This document shows positions 50,701 through 62,355 of a stretch of DNA of 64,000 nt, piece by piece. Position 1 is the stretch's first letter; every line of letters begins with the position of its first letter. The stretch lies in NCBI GenBank assembly GCA_900239685.1, contig OENT01000351.1, forward strand, positions 1 to 64,000. The letters run 5' to 3'. The translations under genes were made by a program, and so were the position numbers. Below the pieces are notes generated by a model. The model searched no databases and was not told where the DNA came from. It saw only the letters and a list, made by a program, of their open reading frames with translations. This DNA comes from Rotaria macrura. Its lineage: Eukaryota; Rotifera; Eurotatoria; Philodinida; Philodinidae.

Positions 50701-51215
50701 CTCACACTCATTATGTAGCCCCTAAGAATTATCAACCTAGATCTTCATTTATACATCATTAAGTCACGAATCTATAAACAGTAGTTTGATGAAAATGGTC
50801 ATTACTTTTAAAAGCATCTCACGTCGAATAAAGAGTATGGATGCATCTCAGAGTCTACTCGTCGCTGTATTCAATCGAAGTTTCATCAATACGGATGTCC
50901 ACATTCCACATGCTAATATCTGAATAAAAATACTTGGATAAACCCATGTAAAACAATTTGTAAAAAAATCAGTTTTAATAATCAAAAACTCGATTTTAAT
51001 CATACACCTTTAATCAATACTTTTAGGAGTAATAATCATAAGAAAATCAAATGATAATCGATTTTCAAATATCATTTGATTTTTTTTGTGATTATTTTTT
51101 TTACATGGGAAGAACCCATCATAACTGAAAGCTTCTGAAAAAGTATCTATGAAATAATTACTTTATTGAAGATTACCGTTCACAATGCCAATTACTGTTT
51201 TTCTTACAGACTAAA
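47751..51215. other. Long gene-poor interval
   Basis: About 3.5 kb of AT-rich DNA without a recognised gene. Its right end should contain the promoter and perhaps a noncoding first exon of the FG-GAP gene, since TTCTTACAG just before 51211 looks like an acceptor. Confidence 0.4.
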
Positions 51216-54200
51216 ATGAATTCCATGGAAAATGACATTGGATTAGCCGATGACTCAACTGCAGAGCGTTTATCTAGTGCTGATTCAGAATCACGTTCGA
51301 ACTCAACTCTTAATCTACATAGTTCGAAAAATATGGTCAACGTCGAAAATACTTCGAGAACATCTAAAATGAATCAAACGGATGAGTATGGATCTTTATT
51401 TTAGTAACAGTTGCAATTCAAATTTTCCTTTGCTAGAGAAAAAACTCTCAAACCAACAGCAGGTTCAAAAGTTAAGCGCTTCTTTGGAGTTACTGTTTTC
51501 GTAAGCATATCGTTGATCGCGGGTATCCTAACGGTGTGTTTTACTACACCAAAACAACCAGGTATATTCATTGTTCATTATCATTATTACTATGGAAGTC
51601 ACTAAAAAAAAGCCCTAATAAGATTGCTATCTCAGGACTGATTTAGAAGTAGTTCTCAATTTGAATTTTTCTGTAGTTGGCATTTAGATCGATAAAATGG
51701 AAGTCATTCTCACTCCTTAAATTGATCTGATTTATCCTAAACAACACCGACTACTTTGATAAGAATGAATAAAGCTAATTTTCTTCATTTCTTTTGTTTG
51801 AAATCGACTAATATTCTTTAGCAATTGTATCTATTTAGTTTAATTTCGTGTTATGTAAGCAACGCTCCGTTAAAAAGCAATAGATATGTTTCTGAGGATT
51901 TTATCATGCAAAAGAAGATTTTTCTTCTTCAGCACTATTTCTCATCTTCACCTTTCGTCGCAATACTTGCATCATCGTTGATAGAATCATATAAAGCAAG
52001 GAAACTTTTATACATGATATGGGATTTTATTTTCATTCTCCAACATGATATTATTAAATTTTGATCAAAGTTCATAAATACAAACATTAGTCTTTTGGAA
52101 TAATAATCATTCTTTCTTTTCTTATATTTGATTGTATCGATTAGTCTCCATCTCTCATTAACACGCACCGATTGAAATTGCCATATTCTAGGAGAAAGCG
52201 ATAAAATGTAAGGATCGCTCTAAAGGCGAAAAGCTTTGCCAACCAATACCTTCCTGATAGCTACTTCAAAATATTTGAATATCATCCAATCATTACGTAA
52301 TTATTTCAATACACTCAAAGCATCATAGATAACGGATACATCACATTGGTTGGCCGCGTTTTGAATTTCAACTTTCGTTCACTTAATATATTGTAGTAAA
52401 ACAGCAAGATATAGCATAACACTGTTTTGCGAATATACAATAGACTGCTTTTTCTATAGTTATAGTTTTTTTTTATCTCGGAGTAGCCAAAAATTTGATT
52501 GATCAATGTTTAACCGTGTGGCAACAATAGTATTTTTGGCATAAGATTATTTCGTTCCTTCATATTTCATGATTTTGTCATCGGATACGTTTTATTTTAG
52601 AAAAAAACAAATATATCAAAAGATGCAACTGAAAAGGTCTATCAGTGGCAACGAACAGTTTATTTTGTATAAATCCTCCTTTTACTTCCGAAATGTACAA
52701 AATCATGTGTGTCCGCCTTTCGACGATGCGAGTATGAGATCATTTATCGGTACCTGCCAAATTCTTTTTTATCCTTTACATTAACGAGTCGTATCGAAAA
52801 TCAGAATCGGTGACTGACTTTTACCAATCGATATGATTTTTTACTGGAAACAATAAGAAAAGGAATTTGTCAGGTACCAATAAATGAGCTTGCTCGCATT
52901 GTTGAGAGGTGGTTGCACAGGATTTTGTACATTTCGGTAGTGAAAGCAGCATATACAAAATGAACCGTCCGTTGAACATGGTAGGGCTTTTCAAGTGACA
53001 TTTTATGCTATGTTTTTCTATTTTAATGCGATATATTAAATGAACGAAAATCGAAATTCAAAACGCGACTAATCAATATGGTGCATCCATCATAAATGAG
53101 AGTTTTTTAAATGGAAAATTAGAAAGAATGATCGTCCACAATATCAACGACAACAACTTAACCACTTATATTGGTGTACTATTTACCTGGAGGATGACTG
53201 GAAGATTTACTAAATGAGATATAATATTTTCATTTTTCATGTATACATTTTTAGAGTTCTATGCACTCTTTCTTATGATTTGTACACCATCTCGGATAGT
53301 ATATACTAGCATCCTAATGACTCCATTTTAGCGAATGAGAAAAACTCATGAATACTAATATATAATACAATACAGTATTTCATATAGAATAATAGTTACA
53401 ACTGACGATCATCATTTATTTCGAAAAGAGGATAGAAAATAGAGCAGGAAACTAAAAACTGTAATATTTCATTCTTTTGGCTTTTTCTTTATCATGCTTT
53501 GCGTCATAAAACAGGTGTAAAAGCAATCGTTACGTCATCATAATCTAATGCAGCAGAATAAGAAAGTGTGCAAAATAAATAATTAGTTAGCGGCTCTAGA
53601 AGCAATACATGGATGGATAATCTCTTGTCAAATTTTAATCTTTCTGTTCTTTACAAAGAAGATGTCACAATCTAATCGAATTCGATCATAGATTAATGAT
53701 CCTCAACAACTTTTGAAACCAAAAATATCCTATACCATTCCGTAGAAATGATATAGTCTTAGTTGCAAATATACTCATACATCAGTTCATTACTATTTAA
53801 TATTTTAGCTAAAATCTGCACGTTCATTATGAAATCGGCAATCGAACAGTCAATGAACGACGATTCTCATCCTCGATCTGTCGTTGTTGGCGATTTCAAT
53901 AATGATAGCTGGTTAGATGTTGCTGTGGCTAACTCAGATACTCATACTATAGGTGTGTTTCTTCAAAATAATAATGGCTCTTTTTCAAGTCAATTAACAT
54001 ATGCAACTGGTGTTGGCTCTGTACCTCATAGTATTGCAGCCGGTGATTTCAACAGTGACTTACGACAAGACTTGGTAGTCGCCAACTTTGGCACAAACAG
54101 TATCGGAATATTTTTTGGAATGAGCAATGGGACGTTTACATTCCAAATAACCTTTTCTACTGGATCTTCACATCCAGTCTGTGTCGATATTGGTGACTTT

Positions 54201-57200
54201 AATAAAGATGGTATATATGATATTGCTACCGTTAATTATGGAACTAACAGTGTAGGTATTTTTCTTGGCTACGGGAATGGAAGTTTTGGACAGCAAACTA
54301 CTTTCTTTACTGGCTATGATTCACAACCAACATCACTTGCTATTGGTGATTTGAATCAAGACAATGAAGTCGATATTGTCGTGACTAACTATGGCAATAA
54401 TAACGTTGGAATCTTTTTCGGTTATGGTAACGGATCGTTTGGAAACCAAACAACTATTTCAACTGGTATAAATTCTCAACCATGTTCTATTGCTCTAGCC
54501 GATCTTAATAACGACTCTCGATCTGATATGGTTATCGTTAATAAAGGTAAAAACAGTATCAATGTATTTCTAGGACATAAAAATGGCACTTTCTTAATAC
54601 AAACTAGTTATCCTACTGGAAATAACTCTTCGCCACTTGCAATCGCTGTCGGCCATTACAATAGAGATAATGAACTAGATATCGTCGTAGCAAATTACGG
54701 AACCTCTGAACTCGTTCTATTCCTTGGTGATGGCACTGGAGCCTTTTCGAATCGAACGGTATTTTTCACAGAATATGCTTTTTATCCTTATTCAATCGCC
54801 AGTGCCGACTTCAATAAGGACGGTAGATCAGATGTCGTCGTTGCCAATCATGATACTAACAATCTACGTATTGTTTTGGAGACTGATTATTACACTTTTT
54901 TAAAACCAAGCTTTTATTCAACTGCAAGTAACTCTCAACCAAATTCACTGGTCGTTGCTGACTTTAACAAGGACAATATCTTGGACATTGCGATCGCCGA
55001 GTATGGGACAAGCACTGTTGGTATCCTACTTGGATATGGTGATGGTACTTTTTCAACACAAATAGTTTGTTGGCTTGACTTAAACTCAGGGCCTTGGTCC
55101 ATTGACGTAGGTGATTTTAACAACGACAATCAGTTGGATATTGCCGTCGCCAACTCTTGGATGAACAACATTGGTATTCTTCTCGGATATGGCAACGGTA
55201 CATTTTCACTACAAACCACCTATTCAACTAGCCGCGGTTCTAGTCCTTCGTCCATTCTCGTCAGTGACTTCAATGGAGATAACCAATTGGACATTGCTGT
55301 CGCCAACTATTATACTGACAATATCGGTATTTTTCTCGGATACGGCAATGGTACCTTTTCAAGTCAAAGGACTTATCGCACTGGTTATGGTTGGGAACCG
55401 GTGTCTATAGCCGCTGATGATTTCAACAATGACAATAAAGTGGACATTGTCGTTGCTAACTATTGGGCAAACAATGTAGTTCTTTTTATCGGATATGGCG
55501 ATGGAACCTTTTCAAGTCAGAAGACCTATTACCTTGGGTATGGGTCTGCGCCAATGTTTGTTGCCGTTAGTGATTTCAATAACGATAATAATTCAGACAT
55601 TGCTGTCGCCAATTCTGGAACTGATAATGTCGGTATTCTTCTTGGATATGGTGATGGTACTTTTTCAAGCCAAATAGTCTATTCAACTGGTATTGATTCT
55701 CTACCATACTCAATCACCTTAGCTGATTTCAACAGCGATGGTTATTTGGATATTGCCATTACCAACTTCAATACTAACAATGTCGGAATCCTTCTCGGAT
55801 ATGGTGATGGTAATTTTTCAAATCAAACGGCTTATTCAACTGGGAGTCAAATTGGACCATCTTCAGTCGCCACAGGCGATTTCAACAACGACACTCAATT
55901 GGATTTGACTGTTGCCAATTTTCTTGATGATAGTGTCGACATTTTTCTCGGATATGGGAATGGTTCTTTTTCATTCGAAAACTCGTACTCAACAGCCAAT
56001 GATTCTGGACCATCATTTATCATTGCTGTTGATTTCAACAATGACAGCCTGTTGGACATTGCTGTCACCAACTATATAACGAGTTGCATAAGTATTTTTC
56101 TAGGATTTGGCAACGGCACTTTTTCCAGTGGAACTGTCTATCCAAGTGGCTATGGCAGTAAGCCATGGTACATTGCCGTAGGTGATTTCAACCAAGACAA
56201 TTACTTGGACATGGCTGTCGCTAACTCTGATGCAGACAACATCGGTATTTTTCTTGGATACGGCGATGGGACTTTCTCTTCCCAAACAACCTATTCAACT
56301 GGTCAGTATTCTGGCCCATCATTCATAATCTCAGGAGATTTCAATGGAGACACTCGATTGGACTTGGCTGTCACCAACTATGATACTAACAGTATCGGGA
56401 TTTTTCTCGGATATGGCAATGGTACTTTTTCAAGTCAAACGACTTATTCAACTGGCAAAAACTCTGCACCGTCGTCAATCGTTGCAGCTGATTTCAACAG
56501 CGATCGTCTGTTGGACATGGCTGTCATCAACTATAATATTGACAGTGTCGGTATTATTCTTGGACATGGGGATGGTACTTTTTTCAACCAAACACTTTAC
56601 TCAACTGGTGTTGGTTCAGGACCCTTCTATCTCGTTGTTGGTGATGTAAACAATGATAGCTTTTTCGATATTGCGGTTGTCAATTATTATAGTGACAATG
56701 TAGGCATTTTTCTAGGATATGGCGACGGTACTTTTTCGGATCAAAAGACATATTCTACTGGTAGTGCTTCGAGACCACGCTTCATCGCTGTTTCTGATTT
56801 CAACAAGGACAATCGATTAGACATCGCCGTTGTCAATAAAATAAGTGAAAATGTAGGTGTTCTTCTGGGCTACGGCGATGGCACGTTTTCTACCATAACA
56901 ACGTTCTCATTCGGCGACGGATCTAGGCCATCATCACTCGCTGTTGGCCTATTTAACAATGATGGTCTATTAGATATGGCAGTTGCTAATCAGGGTACTA
57001 GTAATGTGGGTATTCTAATGGGTACTGTGGAAATAAAAGGTGTGGGCGAAGCCAAGTGCTTTACCGGATCAGCTTCACGTCCACAGAGTGTCGCCATCGG
57101 TGATTTGAACAACGATAGGCGATTAGATGTTGTTGTGGTGAATTATGGCGCGAATAATGTTGCTATTTACTTTGCAGATCGAAACGGTACTTTCTCCACA

Positions 57201-59174
57201 GTAACGACCATTTCAACTGGTTATTTATCTTTTCCAACCTCGGCTACTGTCAAAGATTTAAACGGTGATAACCAATTGGACATTGTGGTAGCCACCTCTG
57301 GTACTGATTACGTGGGCATTCTTTTCGGATATGGAAATGGTTCATTTGACGCTCCAGCTATTTTCCCTACTGATTTTGGTTCGAATCCACAATCAGTCGC
57401 TACTGGTGATTTTAACAATGATGGGAAAGTCGACGTTGCAGTTACTAACTATGTTACTAGAAGTGTTGATTTACTTATAAATTATAATGCAACTGCTTTC
57501 GAAAATATGATATCTTATTCTACTGGCACCAATTCAAATTCACAGTCAGTCACCGTTGGTGATTTGAATAACGATGGTCGATTAGATATCGTAGTCGCCA
57601 ATAAAGGTGCCGGAAACTTAGGTATTTTCCTTGGCTACGGCAATGGAACGTTTTTAAGTAAAAGTACACTTTCAACTGGTAGTTCGTCTTGGCCATCGTC
57701 GGTAGTCCTCGGTGACTTCAACAACGACAGTCGATTGGACATTGCCGTCGCCAACTATTGGACAGCAACTCTCGGAACTTTTCTTGGATTTGGGAATGGG
57801 TCTTTCTCAGCTCAAGTGGCTTATTCAATTGGTTCTCCCGCAACACCATCTGGAATAGCCATTGGTGATTTCAACAACGATTTTCAATTGGACATTGTCG
57901 TAGCTGGTCAATACACTGACAGTGTTTTTGTTTTTCTTGGATATGGCAATGGCACTTTTGGAAATATGAGATCATTTTCAACAGGCAGTCGTTCAAGCCC
58001 TTGGTCTGTGGCCGTTGCGGATTTCAATAACGATCGTAACCTTGACATTGCTGCTGCCAATTATGCTACCAGTAATGTTGCTATTCTGTTTGGATATGGT
58101 GATGGGAGTTTTCCGAATCCTGGAACGTATTCAGTAGATGTTGGCTCTCAACCGTACTGCGTTATCACCAATGACTTCAACAACGATAAGCAGATGGACA
58201 TTGCCGTTGTCAATTACTTTTCTAACAATATCGGCATTCTTCTCGGATATGGCAATGGTACATTTTCAGACCAAACAACTTATTCAACAGGCATTGACTC
58301 TGGGCCACGAACGATAGTCAGCGGTGATTTTAACAATGATGGTTTACTGGATATCGTTGTTACAAACTCTTTGGCTAACAATATTGGTCTTCTTCTGGGA
58401 TTTAAGGATGGACTTCTTTTCAGTCAACTGACATATCCCACTGGTGATTACTCCACGCCAATGTCAGTTGCTTTTGGCGATTTTAATAATGATAGCCGAC
58501 TGGATATTGTCGTTGCTAATTATCAAGGAAACGAAATAGATGTGTTTCTTGGCTATATTCATCCAACGTTTTTAAGAGCACCGGATTATTCAACAGGATC
58601 TTCGTCACAACCAGGCTATATCACTGTGGGAGATATCGACAATGATAGCCGTTTGGATGTCGTTGTTGCCAATAATAATACTGATAATATAATGATCCTT
58701 TTCGGATCTGGCTATGGTACATTTTCAAGTCAAAATACATATTCTACTGGCAATAACTCACATCCGTGCAGCATTGCAGTTGGTGATTTGAACAACGACA
58801 CACATTTGGATATTGTTGTAGCCAATTCTGGCAGCGACAGTATCGGTGTTTTTCTTGGACAAGGGAATAGAAGTTTTTCAAATCAGATTACTTATTTTAT
58901 CGGTATTGCTTCTAACCCATACTCGGTTGCCATTTTGGATATGAATAATGACACTCTACTGGATGTTGCTGTCGCTAATTTCGGTACCAATAATGTTGTC
59001 GTTCTTTTTGATTACAATAATCGGAGTTTTCTAAGCCGACAGATTTTTCAATCCAGTTTTGGTTCTCATCCGTTTGCTATTGTTGTCGGCGACATGATTG
59101 GTGACAATTCATCCGATATTGTTATCGCCAATAACGGAGATGGTAAAACTGATTTGATCTATAACACATGTTAG
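51216..59174 (+). CDS. Type II membrane protein with 35 FG-GAP/VCBS repeats
   Basis: Three exons that join in frame: 51216-51385, 51437-51561, 53809-59174, giving 1886 aa. Residues 1-71 are a polar Ser/Asn-rich cytoplasmic tail; residues about 72-95 (FFGVTVFVSISLIAGILTVC) are one membrane helix; the rest is extracellular. The ectodomain is 35 tandem units of about 51 residues, each with GDFNNDxxLDIAVANY, GIFLGYGNGTF and TTYSTG. The D-x-N-x-D-x3-D loop is a calcium site, as in integrin alpha-chain FG-GAP blades, so the protein should form several beta-propellers for adhesion or matrix binding. Many NGT/NGS sites suggest heavy N-glycosylation. All 35 units lie in one 5.4 kb exon with no stop. 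The 2.25 kb second intron is far longer than others here and could hide an exon; linking the anchor exons to the repeat exon is inferred from phase (G|CT) and from the fact that the repeat exon lacks its own signal peptide. Confidence 0.85.
51562..53808. other. Large intron of the FG-GAP gene
   Basis: 2.25 kb between a GTATAT donor and a TATTTTAG acceptor. AT-rich with short ORFs (51825-52064, 52569-52784) that show no domain. A segment near 52590-52700 (AAAAACAAATATATC... TTTACTTCCGAAATGTACAAAATC) is mirrored at about 52920-52990 (GATTTTGTACATTTCGGTAGTGAAAG), implying an inverted-repeat element of roughly 450 bp. Confidence 0.5.
52430..53080. mobile_element. Probable inverted-repeat element in the intron
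   Basis: Segments of the left half recur in reverse complement in the right half: CGAAATGTACAAAATC (52690-52705) against GATTTTGTACATTTCG (52921-52936), GGTACCTGCCAAATTC (52750-52765) against GAATTTGTCAGGTACC (52863-52878), and GCGTTTTGAATTTC (52357-52370) against GAAATTCAAAACGCG (53052-53066). The symmetry centre is near 52810-52820, so the whole palindromic unit may span about 52330-53090. Confidence 0.6.
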
Positions 59175-61858
59175 TGTTATGTTGCTCAATCTGAACTTAT
59201 ATTCTGTGTCTCACTGACTCATTAGTATATGCAACCTTCGAACTATTTTTTGATGCTCGTCAACCATGCTTGATGACATTGCCTACAGTTTTTGTTTTAT
59301 TTTTTATACTTCTCTTCTATCATAGAAATTGTAATCTAGAACCAACTACATATATGTTCAAGGGATCTTATCGACTTGATTGATAGCTTTATAGCAGTTA
59401 TAGCTATGGGTAACATGATGTTAGATGTCGGTGAGTGAATATAGATATTCTTGCAACCCATATCAACACCCATCAACCGTTTCTCTTGATGATTATGGGA
59501 AGCATTAATACCAAAAGTACGATTTAAATCTGAAGGAATAGAATTGTTCTTATTTTTCATAAATATTACCAACATTTATGGTTTGTTCAATCATTAGGAC
59601 GTCGCTGGGTTCAGCAGAAATTCGTGAAACTAAAATCCTTAGATAGTTTACCTTTTATCACAATTGTCTGAGTTAAGAAAATTAAAATGACTGTCAAATA
59701 CGCTTACCAGAGATCGAATCGAATAGAAAACTTTCTATTCGATTCGGTTGATTTTTGTATTCGATTCAATTCGATGCGACCTACTTTTTCAAAATCTCAA
59801 TTCGACCCGATTCGATTCGGGTTAAGTTGAATCGAATCAAATCATCCGACAATTCGATTCAGTTTCGGTCTCTGACACTCACCCTATCTCAATCTTTTCT
59901 TGATTGAAATAAAACTACTACAATACTATCATTCCAATAATAATCTTATACATGTTGTACACGGTTGTTTTTATGCAAAAATTCTATATCATAAACATCG
60001 GCACGCTTGACATATCGAATCTTTCATGAACTATTTCCTACGTAACTAGATTGAACTGCCAACGGATAAAAAGAACCAATTTCAGTTGCTAACTTCCGAT
60101 AAGAAGTAAGTTTTGAAAGAAATAACAAGAAAAGTAGACTACTACCTTACATCAGTTACATAAAAAAGATTTCGAGTTACTTCCCTTTTTTGTTGATTCT
60201 TACAAACATTGAGAGTATGTCAGTGCACAATCAAAGTATTTTCATGATCTGTCACATGTTAATACAGAAGAGCGTAGACTGAACACTTTTTTTATCGTTT
60301 ATAACTTTGGATTTCTATGATTCAATCACAAAACATTTCGTATACTGGCATGGAAATCAATAACTTGACACAATTCACGCCTATAGAAACGTTCATCGAC
60401 ACTATTGTTTGATATCTGAAGACATGCAACATCTTAATTAACGAGTTTAAACATTAATCATGTTTTTTTCATTCAAACAACGGTCGAGGTAGTTTGAGTG
60501 TTAGTTTCTATTGCGTGCATTGTCAAGATTTGAAAATGATTTTACATATTGAGGAGATTAGCACGATGCTTTTCTCAAAATTTTCTTTTTTCTCAACTCC
60601 TTATTATTATGTTCTTCGACTTTTTAAGCCAAAAATCGATTCTGTACACTAAACTCTACATTTTCGTCACACGACACGTGTTCGTCTCCGGATGAATCTG
60701 AGCATAATGGCTGTTTTTAGATTGCGACTTTTTTTTAATATGTGAGTCAGAAAACTTAGAGTTAAAAGTCTATCAAAATAGTAGAAAGGAAACTAATCTT
60801 CGTTTGCAGATAAGATCCAGAAACAGTGATTCTCGAATCGATACATGCGTAGATAAATATCATGGCATCATTTACTATGAAAAACGTTTTTCAGCTGGGT
60901 TCATTCGGTTTTTAATTCGATGGTATCATTCCTATACAAGTAAATGAGGCTATCGAACTTGCAAACTAATCCAAAAGCAACTCATCTATGTTTGAAACGA
61001 ATCGAAAACGATGAACTACCAAAATTTACTTTTGTTTTTCTTGGATATTTTATTAGCCTACATCAGTTACGTCGAAATAACATCATAGAAAAGCTATGAT
61101 ACTGATCGTTACTGGTCATGTGCATCTACATCTGTATTCTGTAGGCGCTGAGTAATTGTACGAACTTAATATAAAATTGTTGTGTGGTTGGTTTATTGAA
61201 AAGTATCAATGAAATAAAACAGAGTAACTGTTGATTTCTTCATGAATATTTTACTCCCAATCAATACGATTGCTACTGTATTGTCTTTATCGTTAGATCA
61301 TAGGCGAGTCTTGATTTTAGTCGAACGAAATAGTTATTAATAATCCTAATTTTAGGACTGGTCTCTAAAAATACACGTTGATGATATGAGAAAAAAACTC
61401 GTATTCATTGCGTTCTGTCTTGCATCGAGCTATTAGAAAATAGTTAATTATTGTATGAAAACGTGTTCAGGAAACTCTTTCGTTGATTTCTATCGGGAAA
61501 AAAAGAAAAGAAGGATTTCCATCACAATAATTTAGTATTTTTTTTTATCTCATAACAATTCACTTGTAGTTTATCGTCAGTTTCATGTTGAAAGTTATAT
61601 AATCACAATTATCTCATGTTTTCTACCTGACAGAGTATTAAAAATTTTTAAAGCAAGTGTATAGTACTTGATATGCTTTTCTTATCTTTTTTTCTCTATA
61701 AAAGAAAAGGAACAAATGGAATACCTACAAAAAGGGGTAAATAAAATATAAAGTCAACGATGAACATAGACAATAGAAACATTGATCATGGAATGTGTCT
61801 CTCAAAAAACAACATCAATAAAATAAAACAGTTCAAAGTCTTTTCACTTTTCTTCATC
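59175..61858. other. Intergenic DNA with an ATTCGATTCG repeat patch
   Basis: 3' flank of the FG-GAP gene and of the minus-strand KH gene. Apart from the iterated-motif patch at 59705-59870, it is AT-rich with no recognised gene. Confidence 0.45.
59705..59872. repeat. Iterated ATTCGATTCGA motif patch
   Basis: The word ATTCGATTC and its complement GAATCGAAT recur about ten times in both orientations, bounded by AGAGATCGAATCG on the left and TTCGGTCTCTGACA on the right. Like the other patches in this window it is composed almost wholly of one short, partly self-complementary word. Confidence 0.65.
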
Positions 61859-62355
61859 TCATTCTAATGAATCTTCTACAACACCATCGCAATCAACAAT
61901 CATCAGAAGTTTCTTTATCGTTTGTAAAGCATTATTCACTTGCTGTTGAGTTCCTTGAATGGTAACAATACGTTTCCGTCGATCACTATTCTTATCGTCA
62001 TATACATCACCTATGTTAACGATAGCACCAGTTTCACGTTGTAATTGTTGAATTCGTTCACCTTTTGGTCCTAGGAGTGCACCAGCTTGCATATCTGTTA
62101 TTGGAAGTGTTTGGTGAATAGAAACAGGCATAAGAACACGATCAAAGTGTTGCTGACACGATGTTGATGAAATAGGTGTGGTAGCAGTCTGAAAAGAATT
62201 TTTGGATAGTGAAGAATATGAATGATTCGTTCTGTTTGTATCGTTGCTGATTGATGAATGATTTTGTGTCGAAATATCTGAATAACCGCCATAGAGAACC
62301 GCTTTCGATCTGCTATAATTGATTGGATTATAAGCATTGTGAACGAGAGGTGTGA
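61859..62355 (-). CDS. KH-domain RNA-binding protein, last exon
   Basis: On the minus strand an acceptor (AATTTTCAG) at 62356 opens a 497 bp exon ending at the stop 61859-61861. The first 80 residues are a polar Ser/Asn/Thr linker (NRTNHSYSSLSKNSFQTATT). Then a KH type I domain: LPITDMQAGALLGPKGERI, whose GPKG is the GXXG RNA-binding loop, followed by LQRETGAIVNIGD, RRKRIVTIQGT and QVNNALQTIKKLL, and a short acidic tail. The position of one KH at the very C-terminus recalls PCBP/hnRNP K-type proteins, which use it to bind C-rich single-stranded RNA, but only this exon is available. Upstream exons must lie further right or beyond the window edge. Confidence 0.85.

Noticed and set aside
54935-56649. 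Short ORFs in other frames inside the FG-GAP exon
   Set aside because: They are shadows of the highly repetitive 1803-codon frame.
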